A program made the position numbers and the translations under genes. Below are positions 37,085-44,719 of a stretch of 64,000 bases of DNA, in pieces; the first letter of the stretch is position 1; each line of letters begins with the position of its first letter. This DNA comes from Pseudomonas sp. P8_229 (lineage in GTDB: Bacteria > Pseudomonadota > Gammaproteobacteria > Pseudomonadales > Pseudomonadaceae), in NCBI RefSeq assembly GCF_034008635.1, contig NZ_CP125378.1, positions 710,501 through 774,500 on the forward strand, in the 5' to 3' direction. Below the pieces are notes generated by a model. The model did no database searches and had not been told where the DNA came from. It saw nothing but the letters and a program-made list of their open reading frames with translations.

Positions 37085-37279
37085 ATGCTGATACTCACCC
37101 GCAAAGTCGGTGAAAGCATAAACATTGGTGATGACATTACGATCACCATCCTCGGCGTAAGCGGTCAGCAAGTCCGCATCGGCATCAACGCCCCGAAAAA
37201 CGTCGCCGTACACCGCGAAGAGATTTATCAGCGTATTCAGGCTGGCCTGACCGCCCCGGACAAGCCACAAACACCCTGA
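37085..37279 (+). CDS. rsmE: RsmE, CsrA-family RNA-binding regulator
   Basis: This 64-residue CsrA-type homodimer opens [20 protein letters not shown] and contains [18 protein letters not shown], with the RNA-contacting residues at the N-terminal strand and Arg in the HREEIYQRI segment. The sequence matches my memory of P. fluorescens RsmE rather than RsmA (which begins MLILTRRVGETLMVGDD). It binds GGA motifs in mRNA leaders to block translation of secondary-metabolite and exoproduct genes, and is titrated by RsmX/Y/Z. The start follows CAAGGAG. Confidence 0.93.
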   Translation: MLILTRKVGESINIGDDITITILGVSGQQVRIGINAPKNVAVHREEIYQRIQAGLTAPDKPQTP

Positions 37280-37501
37280 GCCGCATTGCAGTCAGTAGCC
37301 AGTTCGTTTGCTCAGCGTAATGACTGGCTAAAGATTCACGCGCCGTATTGCCATCCGCTCCCCAGCCCACTGGGCACGGCGCCTGACACATCCCCCCTCC
37401 GCTTCACTCGCTCCCTTCCCTCTCCTGCAGCGCGATACTACCTGCGACTGCCAAGCCTGGCTGTCAGACGTTTCCGAGAGAACACAGGGAATTGCCCCCT
37501 G

Positions 37502-37960
37502 TTAGCCGAACGTCACGCCTCGCGCCATGCCGGTGGCGGCGATCACCATCAGCACCAACAGCAGCGCCTCGACGTGGCTGATCCGCGCATACAGCTTTAT
37601 ACGTCCGGTATCGATCGCCTTGCCCCGCGCCAATGCGATCCGCCATTTGACCAGCGTAATCATCGGCGCCAGCTCTAACAGCAGAATCAGCACGAACAGC
37701 GTCATCTTCAAGTGAAACAGCGGCTGGTGCAGATAATAGTCAGTGCCCTTTTCAAAGCCGCCGAAGGCGCGCATGCCGCCGGTCACCAGCAGCACCAGCG
37801 CAGCAATCCCCCACAGATTATCGGCAAGCAAAACTCGCTTCGCCTCGCCGACGCCAGCAGCCAGACGACTGAACGCCGTACCACGGGTCAACACGGCCCA
37901 AAAGCCCAAGGCGAAAGCCAATAGATGGATAGCGGCAAGCAACCAGTGAACCAGCATCAA
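37502..37960 (-). CDS. DUF2214/CopD-like integral membrane protein
   Basis: This 152-residue protein has four hydrophobic segments: WLLAAIHLLAFALGFWAVL (5-23), LWGIAALVLLVTGGMRAFG (49-67), HLKMTLFVLILLLELAPMIT (83-102) and HVEALLLVLMVIAATGMARG (129-148). Histidines His10, His78, His83 and His129 lie near helix ends and could hold a haem or metal, as in CopD/YebZ-like and DUF2214 proteins. Inner-membrane role unknown. It is monocistronic. Confidence 0.78.
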   Translation of the reverse strand: MMLVHWLLAAIHLLAFALGFWAVLTRGTAFSRLAAGVGEAKRVLLADNLWGIAALVLLVTGGMRAFGGFEKGTDYYLHQPLFHLKMTLFVLILLLELAPMITLVKWRIALARGKAIDTGRIKLYARISHVEALLLVLMVIAATGMARGVTFG

Positions 37961-38408
37961 CGAACTCCTTTGAAAAAGCCCTGGAAAACGCCAGTCAGTA
38001 GTAGTCGAAAAACGTCAGTTACGCCCACACAGCATCGTGGGGCTAGAAAGTTTCGCGAAGGAAGCAGGGAGACAGAAAGTGGGAATCGCCAAATCGCAGG
38101 CAAAAAAAATCCCAAGCAGCTGATGGAAGCTTGGGACTTAAAAATGCATAAACCGTGGTGGTGAACGCGGGGCGAATGTTACTGAAATCCACGGCCAGTA
38201 ACAACGTTTTTTTGATAACCGGCTGGTTCGTAACGCTCGTAAGTCATTCAATATCCACACAATTTTAAAGGGCGCTGGCGACGAGCGGTGTTTTTTTCGG
38301 TCGACATTGAAGATGCAACACAAGGCATCCGGACAATGGGAAGCTTTACCGATGGGCCACCGCCCGCCGCATGGAGGCCACCGACAAGAAATCTGCTGGG
38401 ACTACCAA
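37961..38408. other. 448-base gap with an orphan minus-strand terminator
   Basis: No protein gene is supported. The left part is the upstream region of the DUF2214 gene; a strong terminator facing left lies at 38102-38136 with no gene feeding it. The right part (38190-38408) is AT-richer than the core genome and leads into the next small gene. Confidence 0.5.
38102..38136 (-). terminator. Orphan rho-independent terminator, possible 3' end of a small RNA
   Basis: On the minus strand TCCCAAGC pairs with GCTTGGGA and is followed by eight T. It lies 140 bases upstream of the DUF2214 start on the same strand, and no open reading frame ends there, so it could end an unannotated small RNA or act as a leader attenuator. 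Confidence 0.7.
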
Positions 38409-38744
38409 ATGAGACCACATCTGATTGCATGTATTTTGCTCTGCTGCGCCAGCACCATTGCCAGCGCAACAGACATTCCCATCAAGGAAGGAATGCCTTT
38501 CTTATCAGCACGAAAGGCATTACTCAAACACGGCTGGAAACCCAGCGTATCGAAAGAGATGCAGCCCGTTGGTACGGCAATAGAACTTCAAAACATGGGT
38601 ATCATTGAAATCGAACGATGCAGCCAAGGCGTGCAATATTGCGAATTGCATTACAAGAAAAACAAGCAATGTTTAGGCGTCACAACGACTGGTGAAGAGG
38701 TAGCAGACCTGATTATTGATGCTTGGGACTTTAGGTGCCCATAA
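38409..38744 (+). CDS. Hypothetical small secreted cysteine-containing protein
   Basis: 111 residues from ATG 38409. Signal peptide MRPHLIACILLCCASTIASA, cleavage before TDIP. The mature part has cysteines in ERCSQG, QYCELHY, KQCLGV and FRCP (four, two disulphides possible), preceded by MPFLSARKALLKHGWKP, which looks like a small alpha/beta domain also seen in other short exported proteins. Base composition is AT-richer than its neighbours, which fits an accessory origin. Function unknown. Confidence 0.68.
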   Translation: MRPHLIACILLCCASTIASATDIPIKEGMPFLSARKALLKHGWKPSVSKEMQPVGTAIELQNMGIIEIERCSQGVQYCELHYKKNKQCLGVTTTGEEVADLIIDAWDFRCP

Positions 38745-38912
38745 CAAATCAACATTAGCCAGGCCTGCGGCCGCTTGATCTTCACTTCCAGCCCACTCTC
38801 ATAACCCACAGGATTAAGGTGAATTTTCGGCCTGGAGTTCAAGACCTCTTCACAGATTGATGGCTTTATGACGTCATCCGCACTTCAAATGACATTAACA
38901 TGGCAGGTACGC

Positions 38913-39266
38913 ATGGCTATTGAAACGGACGACGCAATTGCTGCGGGAGTGGGCGCTGCAACTGGAGCAGGAATCGGCGGTTTTATTGGCGTGTCAGGAG
39001 CGGCGACAGCCGCCTCTGCCACAGCTGCAGCAACGCTTGGCACCGCAGGTGCTGGGGCGGCAGCAACAACAGCCGCATTGGCAACAGCAGGAGGTGGAGC
39101 AGTTGCAGCGGGTGGAGCAGGCATGGCAGGCGGAGTTTCTGCAATCGCCGGTACTGCGGCAGCTGCAAGCGCAGTCCCCGTCGTCGGCTGGGTGGTCGGT
39201 GGAACTATTGCGGTTGGCCTTGGGGGCTACCTTGCCTACAAATATGGCAAAAAACTCATGGAGTGA
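38913..39266 (+). CDS. Ala/Gly-rich hydrophobic protein with glycine-zipper pattern, unknown
   Basis: 117 residues from ATG 38913, with AGG 6 bases upstream; an ATG at 38868 has no ribosome site. About a third of residues are Ala and a quarter Gly, in GxxxG/AxxxA spacing (AAGVGAATGAGIGGFIGVSG), with a final hydrophobic span VPVVGWVVGGTIAVGLGGYL and a basic tail YKYGKKLME. There are no cysteines and no standard signal peptide. This composition is seen in pore-forming bacteriocins and in glycine-zipper membrane proteins, but I recognise no family. The neighbours are AT-rich accessory genes. Confidence 0.6.
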   Translation: MAIETDDAIAAGVGAATGAGIGGFIGVSGAATAASATAAATLGTAGAGAAATTAALATAGGGAVAAGGAGMAGGVSAIAGTAAAASAVPVVGWVVGGTIAVGLGGYLAYKYGKKLME

Positions 39267-39504
39267 TTCAGTCTTTTCAGGCCTGCTCCAATCACGAAGA
39301 TTTTTTCACGAAGTCCAGGAAAAGGGGTTCGGCTCGAGCGAGCCGCCCTACCCGCGACAGATCCTGCAAAAAAATCTCGAACGTTGCGCCGCCAGCATTT
39401 GAAGGTCGGCCATGGTTTTTTGTTTCTTTCAGAAATGACCAATCCCGCTCACTGGCGTCTTTTTGGCTGGCAAGCAGAAGCCTTGAATGCTGAAACCAAG
39501 CCAC

Positions 39505-40156
39505 TTAGCCAGTCTCTGGCTGCTCAGAACCGTAATCGAGTTTGTGAGCCAGGTCGACATTCATTTCGAACTGCTCAATTACATCGACCATCGTACGGCG
39601 ACCTCCTTCGATTGAGCCTTCCCGCGCCCAAAGAAACGGGTAGAAAGAAAAGCACTGATCCGCCCCCAGCCCACTCAGCTCCTTGCGCCAACCGTCCCAA
39701 CGCAAGCCCTTGTAAAAGGCATTAAGCCGATCACTCAAGGCCCAGCAGAGGAAGTCGGTTAACCAATGCTCAACTGCTCCCACTGCAACGTATCTGGCGC
39801 CCAGTAATACATCTCCCCCACGTCCATTGATGGAAAAGAACCCTCCAGCAGCGTCATCAGCGACCAGCAAATAACCCTCCGCTCGACCGTCGTTCCAATC
39901 AGAGAGATTTCGAGGTAATTGCGCATGCCCAGAACCAAGTACTCGCAACCACCCATGATCGATCAGTAGCCCCCCCCGTTTCGCAAGCGATTGCACCCAA
40001 CGTTGATCTCGTCGTGACCTGTAGAGTACAGAGCACTCTTGAGTTATCAGTGGACGGTGACAGCAACTCATAATTGCGGGTTGTTTCTGCCAACATTTTT
40101 TCAACAAGAGGTAACGCGGGGGCGTGACTGTCTATCAGGTCATCCAAGCTTTTCAT
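39505..40156 (-). pseudogene. DUF2625 family protein, frameshifted at a G8 tract
   Basis: The N-terminal part from ATG 40156 reads MKSLDDLIDSHAPALPL, then LQVTTRSTLGAIACETGG. After a run of eight G (minus strand; plus-strand C run 39970-39977) the family sequence continues in another frame as GGLLIDHGWLRVLGSGHAQL, then GYLLVADDAAGGFF and FSFYPFLWAREG, and ends at 39505. Seven G would restore one frame of about 216 codons. It could be a recent pseudogene, a phase-variable gene or a sequencing artefact. The function of DUF2625 is unknown to me. Confidence 0.85.
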
Positions 40157-40202
40157 TTGCCGACCCATGGAAAAATGAGTCGATTATTGCGACACATGGT
40201 GG

Positions 40203-40223
40203 ATTTGCAAAAGTTTTGCAAAT
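40203..40223. repeat. Perfect 21-base palindrome
   Basis: ATTTGCAAAA and TTTTGCAAAT flank a single G. It lies 47 bases upstream of the DUF2625 start and 11 bases before the tRNA-Val terminator. There is no T run that would make it a terminator; it could be an operator. Confidence 0.6.
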
Positions 40224-40233
40224 CGCAGACAAC

Positions 40234-40263
40234 AAAAAAGGGCTCACCTTTCGGTGAGCCCTT
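40234..40263 (-). terminator. Rho-independent terminator of tRNA-Val
   Basis: AAGGGCTCACC pairs with GGTGAGCCCTT around TTTC; on the minus strand it is followed by a T run. It lies 30 bases past the tRNA 3' end. Confidence 0.9.
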
Positions 40264-40292
40264 CTAGACCGCCCAGCAGAGCGGATTTTGTT

Positions 40293-40369
40293 TGGTAGGC
40301 GCGATTGGACTCGAACCAACGACCCCCACCATGTCAAGGTGGTGCTCTAACCAACTGAGCTACGTGCCT
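40293..40369 (-). tRNA. tRNA-Val (anticodon GAC)
   Basis: A 77-base cloverleaf with CCA encoded. D arm GCTCAGTTGGTTAGAGC, anticodon stem CCACC/GGTGG with loop TTGACAT, T arm with GGTTCGAGTCC. The acceptor stem AGGCACG/CGCGCCT has one mismatch, A5 opposite C68. It borders the accessory patch at 38.1-40.2 kb. Confidence 0.94.
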
Positions 40370-40553
40370 GCTGTGAGGCGGCATTCTACGGAATTCCGGA
40401 GGGGTGTCAACACCTTTTTTTCACCTAACCCTATGAATATGCAAAATATTTAATTTCGGGCCGGTGAAGAAGATTTTTCCGGTGGCTGGCGGAGGTTTTT
40501 CAACTCGGGTAGGATCGGCGCACTCGTAAAATATATTAAACAGAGGCTGCAGG

Positions 40554-41837
40554 ATGGCGAACACCCCTTACCCAGAGTCTTATTACGCTGCGTCGGCCAA
40601 TGCCGTACCGCCACGTCCGGCCTTGCAGGACGATGTGGAGACGGATGTCTGTGTGATCGGCGCCGGGTACACCGGGCTGTCCTCGGCGTTGTTTCTGCTG
40701 GAGAACGGTTTTCGCGTGACGGTGCTGGAAGCGGCCAAGGTTGGTTTCGGGGCCTCGGGGCGTAATGGCGGGCAGATCGTCAACAGCTATAGCCGCGACA
40801 TCGACGTCATCGAACGCAGCGTCGGGCCCAAGCAGGCGCAATTGCTCGGGCAGATGGCGTTCGAGGGCGGCCGGATCATTCGCGAGCGCGTCGCCAAGTA
40901 CAACATCCAGTGCGACCTGAAGGACGGCGGCGTGTTCGCCGCCCTCTCCGCCAAGCAGATGGGTCACCTGGAATCACAGAAGCGCCTGTGGGAACGCTTC
41001 GGCCATACGCAACTGGAGCTGCTCGACGAGCGCCGCATTCGCGAAGTGGTGGCCTGCGATCAGTACGTCGGCGGCATGCTCGACATGAGCGGTGGCCACA
41101 TCCATCCGCTGAACCTGGCGCTGGGTGAGGCCGCCGCCGTGGAATCCCTCGGCGGTACAATCTACGAGCAATCGCCCGCCGTGCGCATCGAGCGCGGCAC
41201 CAACCCGGTGGTGCACACGCCGCAAGGCAAGGTCAGGGCCAAGTTCATCATCGTCGCCGGCAACGCCTACCTCGGCAATCTGGTACCGGAACTGGCGGCC
41301 AAGTCCATGCCATGCGGCACGCAGGTGATCACCACCGAACCGCTGGGCGAAGAGCTGGCGAAATCCCTGCTGCCACTGGATTACTGCGTTGAGGACTGCA
41401 ACTACCTGCTCGACTATTACCGTCTGACCGGCGACAAGCGCCTGATCTTCGGCGGCGGCGTGGTTTACGGCGCGCGGGATCCAGCGAACATCGAAGCGAT
41501 TATCCGTCCGAAAATGCTCAAGGCCTTCCCGCAGCTGAAAGACGTGAAGATTGACTACGCCTGGACTGGCAACTTCCTGCTGACCCTGTCGCGCCTGCCG
41601 CAGGTCGGGCGTCTGGGCGACAACATCTATTATTCACAAGGCTGCAGCGGCCACGGCGTGACCTACACGCACCTGGCCGGCAAGGTGCTGGCTGAAGCAT
41701 TGCGCGGTCAGGCTGAGCGTTTCGATGCGTTTGCTGATTTACCGCACTACCCATTCCCGGGCGGGCAGATGCTACGTACGCCGTTTGCCGCGTTGGGCGC
41801 GTGGTACTACGGGTTGCGCGACAAATTCGGATTCTGA
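40554..41837 (+). CDS. FAD-dependent amine oxidoreductase, PuuB/OrdL-like
   Basis: This 427-residue DAO-family flavoenzyme has its N-terminal dinucleotide motif VCVIGAGYTGLSSALFLLE (GxGxxG at about 36-41). GASGRNGGQIV is the gamma-glutamylputrescine oxidase signature, and the C-terminal YSQGCSGHGVTYTHLAGK closes the FAD site. It probably oxidises a primary amine or gamma-glutamyl amine with release of peroxide (inference from family). It is transcribed alone, 184 bases from tRNA-Val, and is followed by a REP pair. Confidence 0.87.
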   Translation: MANTPYPESYYAASANAVPPRPALQDDVETDVCVIGAGYTGLSSALFLLENGFRVTVLEAAKVGFGASGRNGGQIVNSYSRDIDVIERSVGPKQAQLLGQMAFEGGRIIRERVAKYNIQCDLKDGGVFAALSAKQMGHLESQKRLWERFGHTQLELLDERRIREVVACDQYVGGMLDMSGGHIHPLNLALGEAAAVESLGGTIYEQSPAVRIERGTNPVVHTPQGKVRAKFIIVAGNAYLGNLVPELAAKSMPCGTQVITTEPLGEELAKSLLPLDYCVEDCNYLLDYYRLTGDKRLIFGGGVVYGARDPANIEAIIRPKMLKAFPQLKDVKIDYAWTGNFLLTLSRLPQVGRLGDNIYYSQGCSGHGVTYTHLAGKVLAEALRGQAERFDAFADLPHYPFPGGQMLRTPFAALGAWYYGLRDKFGF

Positions 41838-41850
41838 CTGCAGAAACACA

Positions 41851-41946
41851 TGTGGCGAGGGGATTTATCCCCGATGGGCTGCGTAGCAACTCCCTCTAAA
41901 TAAGGGGGCGCTACGCGACCTATCGGGGATAAATCCCCTCGCCACA
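41851..41946. repeat. REP pair (REPIN/BIME-like) of the TGTGGCGAGGGGATTT type
   Basis: A perfect 25-base inverted repeat (41851-41875 and 41922-41946) surrounds a shorter GCGTAGC/GCTACGC pair. It lies between convergent genes and may double as a transcription end signal. Confidence 0.9.
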
Positions 41947-41968
41947 AAAAGTACGCTACCAGCTTGTT

Positions 41969-42940
41969 TCAGAGCTGGTCCCGAGCGATCCCGCTACGGA
42001 TCCGCAAGATGTCAGCGAGCACCGCCAAGGCGATTTCCGCAGGCGTCTTACTGCCCAGGTTCAAGCCGATCGGCGCATGAATCCGCGCCAGTTCAACCTC
42101 CCCCAGCCCGCCAATTCTGCGCAAGCGCTCGAAGCGTTTCTGCGAAGTCTGCTGCGAGCCCATGACGCCGATGTAAAACGCCTCGGTGCGCACCGCCTCC
42201 ATCATCGCCAGGTCGTCGATACGCGGATCGTGGGTCAACGCCACCACCGCGGTATCACGGTGACAGCCGCCGTCGGCGATGAACACTGACGGCAACTGTC
42301 GACGAATCTCCACGCCATTCAGCACCACGCCTTCGAGCACGTCATCACGCGGATCGCAGAGAATCACTTCGAAGCCGAGACCGACCGCGAACTCGGCGCA
42401 CGCCTGCGCCACGCTGGAATATCCCGCCAGCAACAGACGCTGAGCGGCTCCAATGCGAATCCGCACCCGGTCGATCTCGCGCTCGATGCGCGCACCCTGC
42501 TCGCGATCAGCGAACAGACTGCGCGCACCACTGGCCAGATCGACTTCGCGAATCAAGCGGCGCTGACCGAGCAGCGCCGATTCGAGCTCACGCAGATGCG
42601 CCTGCACCTCGCAGCCGGCGTCAAATTTCTCTACCAGTACGTCGAGAATGCCGCCACAGGGCAGGCTGACCCGCGAGCGCGGATCATCACCTTCGCCGTA
42701 ACGCACCACGTTGACCGCATCGAGAAACGCACCTTCCGCCACGCGCTCGAGAAAGTCTTCCTCGACGCAGCCACCGGACAGCGACCCGATCCACTGCCCG
42801 CCATCGTTCACTGCCAGCAGTGAACCCGGTGCGCGCGGCGCCGAGCCGTAGGTGGTCAACACGGTGCAGAGCCAGAGGCGCTGCCCCGCCACCGACCACT
42901 CCAGCGCCCGCCGTACCACTTGCAGATCGAGATGCTGCAT
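41969..42940 (-). CDS. XdhC-family molybdenum cofactor chaperone
   Basis: This 323-residue XdhC/CoxI-type protein opens with MQHLDLQVVRRALEWS and LCTVLTTYGSAPRAPGSLLA, then SLSGGCVEEDFLERV. A C-terminal Rossmann-like domain includes FYIGVMGSQQTSQKR and GLNLGSKTPAEIALAVLADI. XdhC binds and hands sulphurated Moco to molybdenum hydroxylases in the cytosol before export. It begins 1 base after the cytochrome gene stop and is the last gene of the operon. Confidence 0.88.
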   Translation of the reverse strand: MQHLDLQVVRRALEWSVAGQRLWLCTVLTTYGSAPRAPGSLLAVNDGGQWIGSLSGGCVEEDFLERVAEGAFLDAVNVVRYGEGDDPRSRVSLPCGGILDVLVEKFDAGCEVQAHLRELESALLGQRRLIREVDLASGARSLFADREQGARIEREIDRVRIRIGAAQRLLLAGYSSVAQACAEFAVGLGFEVILCDPRDDVLEGVVLNGVEIRRQLPSVFIADGGCHRDTAVVALTHDPRIDDLAMMEAVRTEAFYIGVMGSQQTSQKRFERLRRIGGLGEVELARIHAPIGLNLGSKTPAEIALAVLADILRIRSGIARDQL

Positions 42941-42941
42941 G

Positions 42942-44177
42942 TCAGTGCGCCTTGTGCTCGACGGCCGGGACTTCCGCTTGCAGCTTCTGCACGTCGCTGA
43001 CCGCCAACGCTGCCGATTGACCACCCCAGCCTTGACGCAGATAGTTCATCAAATCAGTAAGCTGCTCAGCGCTGAGCTTGTCGGCAAAACCCGGCATCGG
43101 CTGCATGTGCTCGAACCCGGCGAATTTCTGCTCGCCGATGCCGTCCTCGATCACCCGCACCAGGTTGCGCGGATCTTCCAGGCGCAGCGTGGTATTGCCA
43201 CGCATGGCCACGGCGATGTGCGGTTTGCCTTCACCACCGGCGGCATGGCAACCGGCGCAGACGTTCAAATATTCCTGACGGCCGCGCTGGGCGCTCGGGC
43301 TGAGCTTGTCCACCGGCACTTCAACGAGTTCTTTGGCTGCTGGCGGCTTGTCGCCGAGCAGGAACGTCGCCATCGCTGCCAGATCCTGATCGTTCAGGCC
43401 CTGGGTGCTGTTGTGGAACACCGGGAACATCTCGTTGAACATCGTCCCCTGCGCACTCATGCCGTGCTTGAGGAACGTACTCAGATCCTGCTGGTTCCAG
43501 CCGCGCGCCGCCAGATCGGTGGCGAGCAGACTCGGCGCCAGATAACCGTTGAGGATGCCGCCGGTCAGGCGCTTGTCCAGTTGCATCGCGCCCGGCAGGC
43601 CGCGTGGCGTGTGGCATTCGCCGCAGTGACCGAGCACTTCGACCATGTACTGGCCGCGCTTCCAGGATTCACTTTTACCTTCGGCCGGCTGCAGTTTCAG
43701 GGCTTTGCCGTACAGCATGTTCCAGCCCATCAGGCCCAGACGCACGTTGAACGGAAAGCTCAGGCTGGTGACCGGCGCCGCACGCTCGATCGGCTCGATG
43801 GTTTTCAGGTAGGCGTGGATCGCGTCCGAATCTTCACGCGGCACCAGGTGATACGAGGTGTACGGCATCGCCGGGTACAGATTAGCGCCGTCGCGACGCT
43901 TGCCTTCGGTCAACGCAGCGAAGAATTCGTCATCGCTGTACAGGCCGATGCCGTACTCTTTGCTCGGGGTGATGTTGGTGCCGTAGATCGTGCCGAACGG
44001 CGACACGATCGGCAGCCCGCCGGCAAACGGCGCGCCGCCCGGTGCGGTGTGGCACGCCATGCAGTCGGCCGCGCGGGCGAGGTATTCGCCGCGCTTGACC
44101 TGATCATCGGCGTGGGCAAACAACACCGGCGCAGCCAGCCCGACCGCCAGAGTCAGGCGGGTCAGTAGATGCTTCAT
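42942..44177 (-). CDS. Tri-haem c-type cytochrome
   Basis: 411 residues from ATG 44177. Signal peptide 1-23 (LLTRLTLAVGLAAPVLFAHA). Three CxxCH haem sites: CMACH 39-43, CGECH 185-189 and CAGCH 307-311. The layout is that of membrane-bound alcohol/aldehyde dehydrogenase cytochrome subunits. It should accept electrons from the exported molybdenum hydroxylase and pass them to the respiratory chain. It lies 2 bases after the 2Fe-2S subunit gene. Confidence 0.92.
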   Translation of the reverse strand: MKHLLTRLTLAVGLAAPVLFAHADDQVKRGEYLARAADCMACHTAPGGAPFAGGLPIVSPFGTIYGTNITPSKEYGIGLYSDDEFFAALTEGKRRDGANLYPAMPYTSYHLVPREDSDAIHAYLKTIEPIERAAPVTSLSFPFNVRLGLMGWNMLYGKALKLQPAEGKSESWKRGQYMVEVLGHCGECHTPRGLPGAMQLDKRLTGGILNGYLAPSLLATDLAARGWNQQDLSTFLKHGMSAQGTMFNEMFPVFHNSTQGLNDQDLAAMATFLLGDKPPAAKELVEVPVDKLSPSAQRGRQEYLNVCAGCHAAGGEGKPHIAVAMRGNTTLRLEDPRNLVRVIEDGIGEQKFAGFEHMQPMPGFADKLSAEQLTDLMNYLRQGWGGQSAALAVSDVQKLQAEVPAVEHKAH

Positions 44178-44179
44178 GC

Positions 44180-44719
44180 TCAACCCTCCTTGACCAGGCC
44201 GAGATCGGTCAGCACGTTGCGGGTGGCGTTGTAGTAACGCACGTACCCGGTGCAACGGCAGACGTGATGGCCGAGGCTGTCCTCGATGACCTGTTCCAGC
44301 TTGCTCTTGGCGATCGGCTGGCGCTGCAGCTTCTCCACCAGCACCGTCGCGGCGTTGACGAAACCCGGCGCGCAGTAGCTGCACTGGAAGGCGAATTCGT
44401 CGACGAAGCGTTGCTGGATCGGGTTCAGTTCAGTGACCTGACCCTGCTCGTCACGCTTGGCGTGAGCTTCGATGGTGCGCACTTTCTTGCCTTCGAAGTA
44501 ATGCGCGCCGGTGATGCAGGTGCGCACTTCTTCGCTGGTGCCGTCCGGGTTGTCGACGATCACCACGCAGGCGTGGCAGATGCCCTGGCCGCAGCCCAGG
44601 CGCGAACCGGTGAGGTTCTTGTATTCGTGCAGGTAGTCGATCATCGGCAGGTCATCAGGGATGTCCACCGGGCCGACGGATTGACCATTGAGGGTCAGTT
44701 GAAGCGGACGGTTAGCCAT
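44180..44719 (-). CDS. 2Fe-2S subunit of a molybdenum hydroxylase
   Basis: This 179-residue small subunit is of the xanthine oxidase/aldehyde oxidoreductase family. The plant-type cluster ligands are Cys43, Cys48, Cys51 (GCGQGICHAC) and Cys68; the second, helical cluster uses Cys113, Cys116 (CSYCAPGF) and Cys154, Cys156 (CRCTGY). It has no signal peptide of its own and is probably co-exported with the Tat-bearing large subunit. Its start overlaps the large-subunit stop by 8 bases. Confidence 0.93.
   Translation of the reverse strand: MANRPLQLTLNGQSVGPVDIPDDLPMIDYLHEYKNLTGSRLGCGQGICHACVVIVDNPDGTSEEVRTCITGAHYFEGKKVRTIEAHAKRDEQGQVTELNPIQQRFVDEFAFQCSYCAPGFVNAATVLVEKLQRQPIAKSKLEQVIEDSLGHHVCRCTGYVRYYNATRNVLTDLGLVKEG

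Noticed and set aside
39292..39504. 70-codon minus-strand frame between the Ala/Gly-rich gene and DUF2625
   Set aside because: No ribosome site or recognisable domain; kept out of the gene list.
41851..41946. Inverted repeat as an insertion-sequence end
   Set aside because: No transposase or target duplication; the pattern is that of a REP pair.
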